22,510 bases of DNA from a virus: IMG/VR virus record IMGVR_UViG_3300025276_000234, positions 1 through 22,510 of that record. One strand, 5' to 3'. Positions within the stretch are counted from its first letter, which is position 1; each line of letters opens with the position of its first letter. Below the pieces are notes generated by a model. That model worked only from the letters and a program-made list of their open reading frames with translations, had not been told where the DNA came from and searched no databases. Of the stretch, positions 6,495 to 14,058 are shown in pieces. The position numbers and the translations under genes are program-made.

Positions 6495-6676
6495 ATGGTA
6501 AAGGAAGCAAACGCAGACCCCACTTTGTGCCTATACAAGAGTTCGGAGAGAACTGGGCAAAAATCTTTAAGAAACAAAAACAGAAGGAGCAAGAGAATGA
6601 TAACAGCAAACGTACCGAGAGTGACGAAGAACGAAAGCAAGACCCCTACAACGGAAGGGATGGGCGAAACGACTAG
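6491..6676 (+). CDS. Small basic conserved phage protein, 61 aa
   Basis: The product starts MNGKGSKRRPHFVPIQEFGE and continues NWAKIF. This NGKGSKxRP...NWxxIF pattern recurs in short phage proteins near DUF3310 genes, as far as I recall. After it comes a lysine/glutamate-rich, low-complexity tail with no predicted fold. The ATG overlaps the previous stop (ATGA), and GAGAGGG stands just upstream at 6479-6485. The tail overlaps the first 80 bases of the DUF3310 gene in another frame. No role is established. Confidence 0.65.
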   Translation: MNGKGSKRRPHFVPIQEFGENWAKIFKKQKQKEQENDNSKRTESDEERKQDPYNGRDGRND

Positions 6677-6884
6677 CGCCTTAAGCAGGCAGACTGGCGG
6701 TAATCATTACAAGAACATGCTAATCCAACCTGCCGAGTACGCAGAGAAGAACGGCTTGTCGCTACTAGAAGGTAATGTGGTTAAGTACATTTCCAGATGG
6801 AAGTTAAAGGGCCATCCACTAGCTGACTTACTCAAGGCTAAGCATTGCATCGATCTGTTGATCGAGCTGCACGAGGTAGAATGA
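6597..6884 (+). CDS. DUF3310 family protein, 95 aa
   Basis: The C-terminal two thirds match the DUF3310 (SaV-like) family of phages: GGNHYK (residues 34-39), QPAEYAEKNGL (44-54), then GNVVKYISRW (59-68) and a helix KAKHCIDLLIEL. The family is sometimes annotated as nucleotide-kinase-like, but no activity has been firmly shown. ATG 6597 is chosen for GGAG (6586-6589) at a 7-base gap; an upstream GTG in the same frame would overlap the preceding gene fully. The stop overlaps the next ATG (ATGA at 6881). Confidence 0.85.
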   Translation: MITANVPRVTKNESKTPTTEGMGETTSALSRQTGGNHYKNMLIQPAEYAEKNGLSLLEGNVVKYISRWKLKGHPLADLLKAKHCIDLLIELHEVE

Positions 6885-7003
6885 AAATAATAATTGAAGT
6901 GGATGGCACTGATGCCGAAGAGCTTATGGCTATGCTACAACGTGCAACGGAAGCGGTGGAGAAGCTAGAAGCTATTCTTAAGGAGTTTGAAGATGCTGAT
7001 TGA
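6881..7003 (+). CDS. Small helical protein, 40 aa
   Basis: ATG 6881 overlaps the DUF3310 stop as ATGA, and GAGG (6873-6876) lies upstream. It encodes a short strand (MKIIIEVDG) followed by a charged helix with leucines at heptad-like spacing (ELMAMLQRATEAVEKLEAIL). The end overlaps the next gene by 11 bases. No family is recognised. Translational coupling on both sides supports it. Confidence 0.6.
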   Translation: MKIIIEVDGTDAEELMAMLQRATEAVEKLEAILKEFEDAD

Positions 7004-7502
7004 GTGCAACGTAGAAAACCACCTACATCTAATTAAAGATGATCCCGTGCGACCTAACTTATTTGATGCAGACGAGACTAGGTTTCACGGCCCCTTTCGA
7101 GTGTTCGCTGAAGTAGATGAAGATAGCGGGGATGTGCAAGCTGTAGTATGTGTAGTGTTAACGGCGTTCGTAGTTACCGAAGAAGACGACTTGCTTATGT
7201 TAGCTAGCGGTGAGTTCTTTATGGAAACTGAAGACGGTGAAGATGTGACGCATGCCGACCCTACTCTTGCTTGCCCGTACTCTATCTGGTCTTATAAGAA
7301 AGGTGCAGGAAGGCGGTTGATTAGCTCGCTAATAGAATTTGTAGCCCTATCTTTTCCGAAAATAGACTCAGTGGTAACGATGTCACCTAAATCAGATAGC
7401 GCACTGAAGTTCCATACCAACAACGGCGCAGAAATGTTTTCGGTTAACGAAGACACCATTAACTATTTGTATGAGATAACAGAAGAGGTCGTACTTCACT
7501 AA
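6993..7502 (+). CDS. GNAT-like acetyltransferase fold protein, 169 aa
   Basis: The second half looks like a GNAT domain: a strand and helix with KKGAGRRLISSLIEFV (residues 102-117, the Gly-x-Gly acetyl-CoA loop at G104-G106), the strand SVVTMSPKSD, then ALKFHTNNGAEMFS (137-150), typical of GNAT C-termini. The N-terminal half is acidic and beta-rich (FRVFAEVDEDSGDVQAVVCV). ATG 6993 is chosen for AGGAG (6981-6985) at a 7-base gap. GNAT proteins in phages may modify host proteins or small molecules; the substrate here cannot be predicted. The TAA overlaps the next ATG (TAATG). Confidence 0.65.
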   Translation: MLIECNVENHLHLIKDDPVRPNLFDADETRFHGPFRVFAEVDEDSGDVQAVVCVVLTAFVVTEEDDLLMLASGEFFMETEDGEDVTHADPTLACPYSIWSYKKGAGRRLISSLIEFVALSFPKIDSVVTMSPKSDSALKFHTNNGAEMFSVNEDTINYLYEITEEVVLH

Positions 7503-7675
7503 TGATTATGTTTGATAAGCTTGAAGACGCGCTAGAAGAGGCTCAATGGTGCGCCGAAAACGAACAGAAAGTGTATATTATTAGGCGCAAGGGCGAGTGG
7601 TTTAAAGTCATGCCTAAACACCGAGTGCAAAAATATCACCTCAACATTGAAGTTGGTTACAAGGGGCGTAAATAA
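7502..7675 (+). CDS. Small hypothetical protein, 57 aa
   Basis: TAATG links it to the GNAT-like gene and another TAATG (7673-7677) links it to the next. The product has an acidic helix (FDKLEDALEEAQWCAENEQ), a strand pair (KVYIIRRKGEWFKVMP) and a basic end. No family is recognised. Coupled junctions on both sides and a sensible mixed composition support a real gene. Confidence 0.6.
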   Translation: MIMFDKLEDALEEAQWCAENEQKVYIIRRKGEWFKVMPKHRVQKYHLNIEVGYKGRK

Positions 7676-7851
7676 TGTTTGTAGAAAATAGCTATGGTGT
7701 AAAAAAGTCTCTTCTTTCGGCTAAAGAAAGAGAGGCTAATCAAGAAAGTATTAGAAAACTTAGAGCATTGTGGAATGAGTTCGATAATGAAACACGTATG
7801 CGCGCGACGCAAACAATACGTTGTTTAGAAACTCAAGAGTTTTTCGGATGA
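7675..7851 (+). CDS. Small hypothetical helical protein, 58 aa
   Basis: It starts at the TAATG overlap and ends in ATGA overlap with the cell wall hydrolase. It is mainly one charged helical region (SAKEREANQESIRKLRALW). No family is recognised. Its 3' end fits the hydrolase start exactly, suggesting coupled translation. Confidence 0.6.
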   Translation: MFVENSYGVKKSLLSAKEREANQESIRKLRALWNEFDNETRMRATQTIRCLETQEFFG

Positions 7852-8255
7852 TTACCCCCGCGCTTATGTGCATAGCAATCGCCGTATACTTTGAGGCGCG
7901 GGGCGAACCCGGCGCAGGACAAGTTGCAGTGGCTCAAGTAATACGAAACAGAATTGAAGACCCACGTTACCCAGACAATGCGTGTGACGTGGTTAAACAG
8001 GGGTACTATTGGCAAGGCAACCCTGTAAGAAACAAATGCCAATTTAGCTTTTACTGTGATGGCAAGTCGGATGACCCGAAGAACAAACAGGCTTGGTTTA
8101 ACTCGCTATACATTGCGCACTTAAGTGGGTTCGTACCTGATATTACAGAAGGCGCGACTCACTACCATAGTACAAAAGTGTTCCCACAGTGGGCATTCAA
8201 CGGCGAGATAACCACTAAGATTAACAAACATATTTTTTACACAGGTATTAATTAG
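7848..8255 (+). CDS. SleB-type cell wall hydrolase (Hydrolase_2), 135 aa
   Basis: Nearly the whole protein is a SleB/CwlJ-like Hydrolase_2 domain: AVYFEARGEPGAGQVAVAQV (residues 12-31, with likely catalytic Glu16), VIRNRI, then CQFSFYCDGKSD (64-75) and GATHYHS (102-108). These enzymes cut peptidoglycan glycan strands; in phages they serve as endolysins or virion lysins. The ATG at 7848 (ATGA overlap) gives a mature-size domain with only about ten mildly hydrophobic residues before the conserved core, so there is no real signal peptide. An upstream frame to 7821 adds nine basic residues without a ribosome binding site. No holin or spanin is seen nearby. Confidence 0.88.
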   Translation: MITPALMCIAIAVYFEARGEPGAGQVAVAQVIRNRIEDPRYPDNACDVVKQGYYWQGNPVRNKCQFSFYCDGKSDDPKNKQAWFNSLYIAHLSGFVPDITEGATHYHSTKVFPQWAFNGEITTKINKHIFYTGIN

Positions 8256-8494
8256 TGACTACAACCAAGATAGATCGGCCCACATTAAACGAAAAAGAAA
8301 GACAGCAAGAGAAGATAGCGCGGGATATTAAAAAATATCTAGCCAAAGGGGGTACGATAACTATATGCCCTGATCGTGCGTTTACTTTAACCGAAGGCCC
8401 GAAGAAACGGTTCGACGGTGGGCGAAACGATTCGTTAACCGACCCAACCAATCGAGATGTAGGTGCGATGCGCCCTACAAAAAAGGAAACATAA
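8255..8494 (+). CDS. Small hypothetical protein with GTG start, 79 aa
   Basis: GTG 8255 overlaps the hydrolase stop as TAGTG. The product begins with a charged helix (TLNEKERQQEKIARDIKKYL), followed by AKGGTITICPDRAFTLTEGP, a motif of small phage proteins with an R-D-I-x2-(Y/F)-L-x2-G-G pattern, and a disordered tail. No function is known to me. Its stop adjoins the start of the nuclease gene. Confidence 0.65.
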   Translation: MTTTKIDRPTLNEKERQQEKIARDIKKYLAKGGTITICPDRAFTLTEGPKKRFDGGRNDSLTDPTNRDVGAMRPTKKET

Positions 8495-8902
8495 ATGTAC
8501 GAATACGAATGCACAATAAGGAGAGTGGTTGATGGCGACACTATCGACGTGGATGTTGACCTTGGGTTTGGTACTTGGCGTTGTGCTGAGCGCATACGTT
8601 TGTTTGGTGTTGATACTCCAGAATGCCGCACACGAGATGCTGAAGAAAAAGTGGCCGGACTCTTGGCAAAGAAATTTGTCGAAGACGTACTGCACGTCGG
8701 AGGAACCTACAAACTCCAGACCAAAGAGAAAGGTAAGTTTGGAAGATTCTTGGGAGTAATATTTATATCAGCCAGAACTTCAATCAACGCTGCCCTAGTT
8801 ACAGAACACCTCGCTGTTGCGTACCACGGGCAAAGCAAACAAGAAATAGAAGACGCACACGCAGCGAACTATGAAATTCTAAAAGATAAGGGGTTATTGT
8901 AA
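8495..8902 (+). CDS. Staphylococcal-nuclease-like (TNase) nuclease, 135 aa
   Basis: The protein has the SNase/thermonuclease OB-fold motifs in order: VVDGDTIDVDVDLGFG (residues 11-26, D15), RIRLFGVDTPE (33-43, R35, D40, E43) and KGKFGRFLG (79-87, R84). Together these match the calcium-binding and catalytic residues of thermonuclease (D21, R35, D40, E43, R87 in the staphylococcal enzyme). It should cut DNA or RNA with calcium. AAAGGAAAC upstream is a usable ribosome binding site. There is no signal peptide, so it should act inside the host cell, in contrast to secreted homologues. The TAA overlaps the next ATG (TAATG). Confidence 0.9.
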   Translation: MYEYECTIRRVVDGDTIDVDVDLGFGTWRCAERIRLFGVDTPECRTRDAEEKVAGLLAKKFVEDVLHVGGTYKLQTKEKGKFGRFLGVIFISARTSINAALVTEHLAVAYHGQSKQEIEDAHAANYEILKDKGLL

Positions 8903-9249
8903 TGGACGTAGAAATACTAAATTTAGATAGGCAGTTTTCGGGAGAGCATAATGGGTTAGCTCCCGGTATGCACGTAGAGGTAGCCGAAGGGCAAATTTAC
9001 ACGGTGCAACGTGTTTGCCTTGACGATGAACAATGCCATGCCGCCGCTAAATACTCCTTAATTAGCCTCCTCGAAAGCACAGAAACAATGCTAGAAGATG
9101 CAAAAAACGGGAAGCCGCAAAACTTTTTCTCTACTGACGCTGAGGAAGATAAAGTTGCTATCCAAAAGCATGTGGACGCATTAAACCTAATCGCTGGTTT
9201 TTGGTTTGGGTATAGAGACGAGTATAAAGATGGGGTTAACATAAAGTGA
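8902..9249 (+). CDS. Hypothetical protein, 115 aa
   Basis: The gene starts at a TAATG junction and ends in GTGA overlap with the DNA polymerase. The N-terminal part is beta-rich (GLAPGMHVEVAEGQIYTVQRV), resembling a small barrel; the rest is helical with an acidic middle and a tryptophan-aromatic patch (GFWFGY). No family is recognised. Position directly before the polymerase suggests a replication-linked role, by location only. Confidence 0.65.
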   Translation: MDVEILNLDRQFSGEHNGLAPGMHVEVAEGQIYTVQRVCLDDEQCHAAAKYSLISLLESTETMLEDAKNGKPQNFFSTDAEEDKVAIQKHVDALNLIAGFWFGYRDEYKDGVNIK

Positions 9250-11108
9250 ATATAATAACAGTAGACTTCGAGACGTACTACGACAAGACGTTTTCTCTAA
9301 CTAAGTTAACGACCGAACATTACGTACGCAGTTCTGAGTTCGAGGTTATAGGACTAGCAGTCAAGGTAAACAACGGTGAAACAGATTGGATAAGCGGGTC
9401 ATTCGATGCGGTTAAAAAATACTTACACGCTAATTACGATTGGGAAGGTTCTGCTGTTCTTGCCCATAATACTTTGTTTGATGGCTCTATTCTTAGTTGG
9501 CTGTTTGATATTCACCCTAAGCTATATCTTGATACGTTATGTATGGCGCGCGCACTCCACGGTACGGAAGTTGGTGGCTCGCTTAAGTACTTGGCCGACA
9601 TGTATGAGATCGGTGAGAAAGGCAACGAAGTAATACTTGCCCTCGGTAAGAACCGCGCCGACTTTACTGACGAAGAACTAGAGCGTTACGGCGACTACTG
9701 CATACAAGACGTTGAGCTTACCTATCAGTTATTCGAGATATTCTTAAAAGTATTCCCGAAGAAAGAACTAAAAGTAATAGACATGACGCTGCGCATGTTC
9801 ATCGACCCCGCTTTGGAGTTAGATGTAGGTAGGCTAGAAGACCACTTAGATACGCTGAAAGAACAGAAAGAAAAGCTATTAGAGGAGTGCGGCATAGAGA
9901 AAGAAGAATTAATGTCCAATCCCAAGTTTGCTAAAGCACTTGAGTCGCTGGGCGTTGTGCCACCAATGAAAACGAGTTTACGTACAGGCAAGGAAGCGTT
10001 TGCTTTTGCCAAGAGTGACGAGGCGTTTAAGGCACTACAGGAACACGACGATGCGCGAGTGCAAGCCCTAGTAGCTGCACGAATAGGTTTGAAGAGTACA
10101 CTAGAAGAGACACGCACTGAGCGGTTCATTGGTATAGGGATACGCGGGACTATGCCCGTACCGATTCGGTACTACGCTGCGCATACAGGCAGGTGGGGCG
10201 GTTCCGACAAGATAAACCTACAGAACTTACCCTCACGCGGACCAAATGCCAAGGTATTGAAATCATGTATTTGCGCCCCTGAAGGCTACACCTTGATCGA
10301 AGCTGACTCTGCGCAGATAGAGGCCCGCGTCTTAGCTTGGTTAGCAGGACAAGCTGACCTAGTTAGATCGTTTGAGAACGGTGAAGACGTATACAAAAAG
10401 ATGGCAGCTACCATCTATAACAAGAAGGTAGACGAGATAGACGGCTCGCAACGGTTCATTGGCAAGACCACGATCCTAGGCGCGGGTTATGGCATGGGTG
10501 CGGTTAAGTTCCGCGATCAGCTAAAGGGTATGGGCGTCGAGGTAGAGGAAGAAGAATGTAAGCGCATCATACGTGTCTACCGTAGTGCTAACGCTAGTAT
10601 CTCTCAGTTGTGGCGTGACGCACAGAACGGTCTAATGGGCATGTACCAAGGTGAACGGTATGGTGTAGGTAAGGCCGGGGTGTTAAAGGTGTTACCAGAA
10701 GTTAATGGTATGCGCCTGCCCTCTGGACTCATCATGCGGTACGAAGACTTGAAGGCCGAAGAAGGGGAGATGGGCTTACAGTTTTCATACAAGACGCGCA
10801 GGGGTAGGGTAAACATTTACGGCGGTAAGGTTATAGAGAACGTCTGCCAAGGCATCGCCCGTTGTGTAATGTCGGATCAAATGCTAATGATTTCAAAGAA
10901 GTATCCCATACTTCTTACTGTCCATGACTCTGTGGTATGCTGTGTTTCAGATAGCGAAGTTGACGAAGCTGCGGCCTATGTTGACTCATGTATGCGACAC
11001 ACCCCCGATTGGGCACAGGGCCTTCCGGTGCGTGGTGACGTGGAGATCGGAAAAAACTATGGAGAATGTACCGCATGGGTAAACCCACATGGTCATTTAG
11101 CAGCATAA
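9246..11108 (+). CDS. Family A DNA polymerase with 3'-5' exonuclease, 620 aa
   Basis: The likely replicative polymerase. Exonuclease motifs: VDFETYYD (D7, E9), AHNTLFD (73-79, D79) and YCIQD (Y151, D155). All catalytic residues are present, so proofreading should work. Polymerase motifs: thumb/palm TGRWGGSDKINLQNLPSRG (314-332), motif A EADSAQIE (352-359, D354), motif B RFIGKTTILGAGYG (403-416, R403, K407, Y415) and motif C VHDS (559-562, D561). There is no 5'-3' exonuclease domain. The residue at the E. coli Phe762 position is Leu411. Motif A has DSAQIE where bacterial enzymes have DYSQIE. The GTG start overlaps the preceding stop. The 3' end overlaps the nuclease gene by 34 bases. Confidence 0.96.
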   Translation: MNIITVDFETYYDKTFSLTKLTTEHYVRSSEFEVIGLAVKVNNGETDWISGSFDAVKKYLHANYDWEGSAVLAHNTLFDGSILSWLFDIHPKLYLDTLCMARALHGTEVGGSLKYLADMYEIGEKGNEVILALGKNRADFTDEELERYGDYCIQDVELTYQLFEIFLKVFPKKELKVIDMTLRMFIDPALELDVGRLEDHLDTLKEQKEKLLEECGIEKEELMSNPKFAKALESLGVVPPMKTSLRTGKEAFAFAKSDEAFKALQEHDDARVQALVAARIGLKSTLEETRTERFIGIGIRGTMPVPIRYYAAHTGRWGGSDKINLQNLPSRGPNAKVLKSCICAPEGYTLIEADSAQIEARVLAWLAGQADLVRSFENGEDVYKKMAATIYNKKVDEIDGSQRFIGKTTILGAGYGMGAVKFRDQLKGMGVEVEEEECKRIIRVYRSANASISQLWRDAQNGLMGMYQGERYGVGKAGVLKVLPEVNGMRLPSGLIMRYEDLKAEEGEMGLQFSYKTRRGRVNIYGGKVIENVCQGIARCVMSDQMLMISKKYPILLTVHDSVVCCVSDSEVDEAAAYVDSCMRHTPDWAQGLPVRGDVEIGKNYGECTAWVNPHGHLAA

Positions 11109-11752
11109 AGACGTTCGACCAATGCCCCAAGAAGTATTACCACACCAAAGTACTGAAGGATTACAAAGAAGACTTTAACACCGAAGCCATACTGTACGGT
11201 AACGAGTTTCACGAAGCTGCTGAGCACTACGTACGAGGTGATGTCAAAGAGTTAGACCCAAGGTTTGACTACGCGCTAACTGCGCTAGACAAACTTAAAA
11301 ACATGAAAGGCGAGAAGCTCTGCGAGTTTAAGATGGGGCTGACCGAGAACCTTGAGCCATGCGGATTCTTTGATGACAACGTATGGTTTAGGGGCGTTTC
11401 CGACCTTACGATATTAGATAGAGAAGCCGGTGTAGCTAAGATATTCGACTACAAGACCGGTAAGTCTGCGAAGTATGCGGACAAGGGACAGCTTGAGTTG
11501 ATGGCGTTAGCTACGTTTAAGCACTTCCCAGAAGTAAAGGTAGTAAAGAGTGGTCTGCTATTCGTGGTGTGTAACGCGTTTATCAAAGAGACGTACACCA
11601 TAGAGAACGAACCGGACTTATGGAAGAAGTGGCTTGGCGAGTACGGTAAGCTAGAGAAAGCGTTTGAGGTAGATACTTGGAATGCTAAACCCACAGGGCT
11701 TTGCCGCGCATGGTGCGTGGTACTAGAGTGCCCACATAACGGTAAGAGGTGA
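11075..11752 (+). CDS. PD-(D/E)XK nuclease, Cas4/RecB-like, 225 aa
   Basis: Motifs of the Cas4/RecB nuclease group (including DUF2800 proteins): SFSSIKTFDQCPKKYY (7-22), GNEFHEAAE (42-50, H46), FRGVSD (105-110, D110), IFDYKTGK (123-130, D125, K127) and QLELMA (139-144, Q139). Four cysteines stand at C17 and, near the end, C210, C214 and C219, an arrangement like the iron-sulphur cysteines of Cas4 and AddB. It would be a DNA exonuclease or end-processing enzyme for recombination-dependent replication. ATG 11075 is chosen for GGAG (11061-11064) at a 10-base gap; an ATG at 11066 is too close. It overlaps the polymerase gene by 34 bases, so expression is coupled. Confidence 0.88.
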   Translation: MGKPTWSFSSIKTFDQCPKKYYHTKVLKDYKEDFNTEAILYGNEFHEAAEHYVRGDVKELDPRFDYALTALDKLKNMKGEKLCEFKMGLTENLEPCGFFDDNVWFRGVSDLTILDREAGVAKIFDYKTGKSAKYADKGQLELMALATFKHFPEVKVVKSGLLFVVCNAFIKETYTIENEPDLWKKWLGEYGKLEKAFEVDTWNAKPTGLCRAWCVVLECPHNGKR

Positions 11753-11756
11753 CACG

Positions 11757-12035
11757 ATGCCGTACAAGAATCCAAAAGATAGACCTAAGCAGAAGAACAA
11801 ACCCGTCGATAGCCCTGAGTTTAAGGCTCGTATGGAACGCCAACGCGCTCGACGTAAGATGGATAAAGAAGGTAAGGACGCTAACAAGAACGGCAAAGCC
11901 GACAAACGCGAAGGCAAAGACGTTAGCCACAAGAAAGCTCTAAGCAAAGGTGGTAGTAACAAGGACGGCGTGACTGTAGAGAGCCGCAGTAAGAACCGCG
12001 CTCGAAACTATAAAAAGAAAAAGAAAACATCCTAG
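11757..12035 (+). CDS. Basic protein with degenerate HNH-like motif, 92 aa
   Basis: A lysine/arginine-rich protein without hydrophobic segments. DSPEFKARMERQRARRKM is helical; then comes a low-complexity KDANKNGKADKREGKD stretch, then VSHKKALSKGGSN (56-68) and RSKNRARN (77-84). The H-K-K-x-L-S-K-G-G...N...N pattern recalls the HNH-like core of small phage proteins, but one of the paired histidines is missing (VSH rather than VDH), and there is no CxxC zinc knuckle. It may bind DNA without cutting it. GAGG (11746-11749) lies at a good gap before the ATG. Confidence 0.6.
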   Translation: MPYKNPKDRPKQKNKPVDSPEFKARMERQRARRKMDKEGKDANKNGKADKREGKDVSHKKALSKGGSNKDGVTVESRSKNRARNYKKKKKTS

Positions 12036-12056
12036 AAGAAGTAACTACAGGCGAGA

Positions 12057-13601
12057 ATGATGAGAATAATAGACGGACGGGGCTTGCTCCTGCGGCTTCG
12101 CAACCCCGCTAAAATCACAACAGCAATACCGACAAGTAAGACTATAAGCGACACCGAAGTGCTAGTTAAGTGGGGTGTAGACGAGGCGCGCGTACTTAGG
12201 AACCTAAACGTAAAGGACGTGCCCTCACCTATTATGGGTATGTACGACTGGCCCGGTCGGTATAAACCTTTTGAGCATCAAAAAACTACCGCGTCTTTTA
12301 TGACTATGAACCGCCGAGCCTTTTGCTTTAACGAGCAAGGTACAGGTAAAACAGCTTCTGCTATCTGGGCTGCCGATTTCTTAATGACACAGAAGTTAGT
12401 GAAACGTGTCTTGATTATATGTCCCTTGTCCATTATGGACTCTGCGTGGCGTGCGGACTTGTTTAACTTTGCTATGCACCGCACAGTGGATATCGCACAT
12501 GGGAGTAAAAATAAACGTCGTGAGATAATCAACGGTGATGCTGAGTTCGTCATCATTAACTACGACGGTGTAGAGATAGTACGAGACGAAGTAGCTGAAG
12601 GCGGGTTTGATCTTATTATTGTGGACGAGGCAACCCACTACAAGAACGCACAGTCTAAACGATGGAAGGTGCTAGCTAGTGTGTTAAAACCAGAGACGTG
12701 GTTATGGTTGATGACCGGTACTCCTGCCGCACAGTCACCCGTGGATGCGTATGGGCTAGCCAAACTTGTTAACCCTAAAGGGGTGCCTAGGTTCTTTGGA
12801 GCTTTCCGCGAGATGGTAATGCACAAGGTGACGCAGTTTAAGTGGGCACCTAAGCCGACCGCTACTGATACGGTGTACAACGCGCTGCAACCTGCAATAC
12901 GTTTCACTAAAGAACAGTGTCTTGACCTGCCAGACATGACCTATGTTAAACGCGAAGTGGCATTAACCGCACAACAGAAGAAATACTACGACCTCTTGCG
13001 CAAACAAATGATGGCTATTGCGGATGGGGAACAAATAACTGCGGCTAACGCAGCGGTCAACATGAACAAGCTGTTACAGATATCATGTGGCGCGGTCTAT
13101 ACGGATACTGGCGAGACAATAGAGTTTGATGTTAAGAACCGATACAAAGTTCTACGTGAAGTAATAGACGAGTCGAGCCAGAAGGTACTTATCTTTGTGC
13201 CATTCAAACACGTCATTGGTATCCTCAAAGAGAAATTAGCCAAAGATGGCATTACAACTGCTGTTGTATCCGGTGAGGTAAGCGCCAACAAACGTACTGC
13301 TATCTTTAAAGAGTTCCAAGAAACTAACGACCCCCGAGTACTTATTATACAACCGCAAGCTGCTGCGCATGGCGTGACACTTACTGCGGCGAATACAATC
13401 GTATGGTGGGGGCCAACCTCTTCGCTAGAAACTTACGCCCAAGCTAACGCGCGCGTACACAGATCGGGGCAAAAGCACCCGTGTACAGTAGTTCAGTTAG
13501 AAGGCTCTAAGGTAGAGAGACACATATATAAGATGCTAGACCAACGGATTAACGTACATACAAAAATGATAGATTTATATCAAGATATACTTGAACTATA
13601 A
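12057..13601 (+). CDS. SNF2-family DEAD/H helicase-like ATPase, 514 aa
   Basis: Superfamily 2 motifs in order: Q-like motif PFEHQK (71-76), Walker A EQGTGKTAS (93-101, K98), LIICPLSIMDSAW (119-131, motif Ia), DEATHYKN (190-197, motif II), LMTGTPA (218-224, motif III), motif V around QPQAAAHGVTLTAAN, and motif VI QANARVHRSGQ (462-472, R466, R469). The R-x-H-R-x-G-Q signature is typical of SNF2 proteins. It lacks HARP or SANT extensions, so it is the short phage type. Such proteins likely remodel DNA forks or clear DNA-bound proteins. Two ATGs stand at 12057 and 12060; AGGCGAG upstream is a modest ribosome binding site. Confidence 0.93.
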   Translation: MMRIIDGRGLLLRLRNPAKITTAIPTSKTISDTEVLVKWGVDEARVLRNLNVKDVPSPIMGMYDWPGRYKPFEHQKTTASFMTMNRRAFCFNEQGTGKTASAIWAADFLMTQKLVKRVLIICPLSIMDSAWRADLFNFAMHRTVDIAHGSKNKRREIINGDAEFVIINYDGVEIVRDEVAEGGFDLIIVDEATHYKNAQSKRWKVLASVLKPETWLWLMTGTPAAQSPVDAYGLAKLVNPKGVPRFFGAFREMVMHKVTQFKWAPKPTATDTVYNALQPAIRFTKEQCLDLPDMTYVKREVALTAQQKKYYDLLRKQMMAIADGEQITAANAAVNMNKLLQISCGAVYTDTGETIEFDVKNRYKVLREVIDESSQKVLIFVPFKHVIGILKEKLAKDGITTAVVSGEVSANKRTAIFKEFQETNDPRVLIIQPQAAAHGVTLTAANTIVWWGPTSSLETYAQANARVHRSGQKHPCTVVQLEGSKVERHIYKMLDQRINVHTKMIDLYQDILEL

Positions 13602-13619
13602 GCTAAACTGCACTATATT
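13591..13619 (+). promoter_or_regulatory. Sigma70-like promoter
   Basis: TTGAAC (13591-13596) and TATATT (13614-13619) are 17 bases apart. The -35 hexamer has 4 of 6 consensus bases and the -10 hexamer 5 of 6. The site straddles the SNF2 stop codon and the only intergenic gap in this part of the operon, and would start transcription near 13626, about 28 bases before the next start codon. It could boost the SSB and primase genes apart from the polymerase block. Confidence 0.6.
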
Positions 13620-13653
13620 ACATAAAACATAACTATAGATGGAGTATGATGAC

Positions 13654-14058
13654 ATGACAGACGCTGTTGTGACGGACCTTGACCGCCTCGTTTCGGTGTA
13701 CGTAAAGATTCGAGACAAGAAGGCAGAGTTAGCTACTGAATTTACTGCCAGAGAAAAAGAGCTTAACGCTAAATTAGATACACTTAAGGCGGCGTTACTA
13801 GAACATTGCAAGGCTACTGGAATCGAATCTGTTAAGACCGCTTCTGGTACGTTCTGGCGCACCCAGAAGAAACGTTTTTGGACTAGCGATTGGGAAGCCA
13901 TGAATAAGTTTATCGTAGAAAACGAAGTGGTAGACCTACTGGAGAAACGAATTAGCCAAGGTAATATGCGGCAGTTTCTTGAAGAAAACCCTGACCTACA
14001 TCCCCCCGGATTAAACGCAGACAACGAGTACACCATAACCGTACGGAGAAAAAAATGA
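13654..14058 (+). CDS. Coiled-coil hypothetical protein, Gp157-like layout, 134 aa
   Basis: ATG 13654 is preceded by GGAG (13641-13644) at 9 bases; ATG 13639 in the same frame has no such site. The N-terminal part is a coiled coil (residues about 15-55, KKAELATEFTAREKELNAKL), followed by ATGIESVKTASGTFWR and a C-terminal HPPGLNADNEYTITVRRKK. A coiled coil followed by a TGI(x)SVKT strand also occurs in siphovirus Gp157 proteins, so the layout is similar, but homology is not certain. It lies at the head of the SSB/primase block. The stop overlaps the next ATG (ATGA). Confidence 0.7.
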   Translation: MTDAVVTDLDRLVSVYVKIRDKKAELATEFTAREKELNAKLDTLKAALLEHCKATGIESVKTASGTFWRTQKKRFWTSDWEAMNKFIVENEVVDLLEKRISQGNMRQFLEENPDLHPPGLNADNEYTITVRRKK

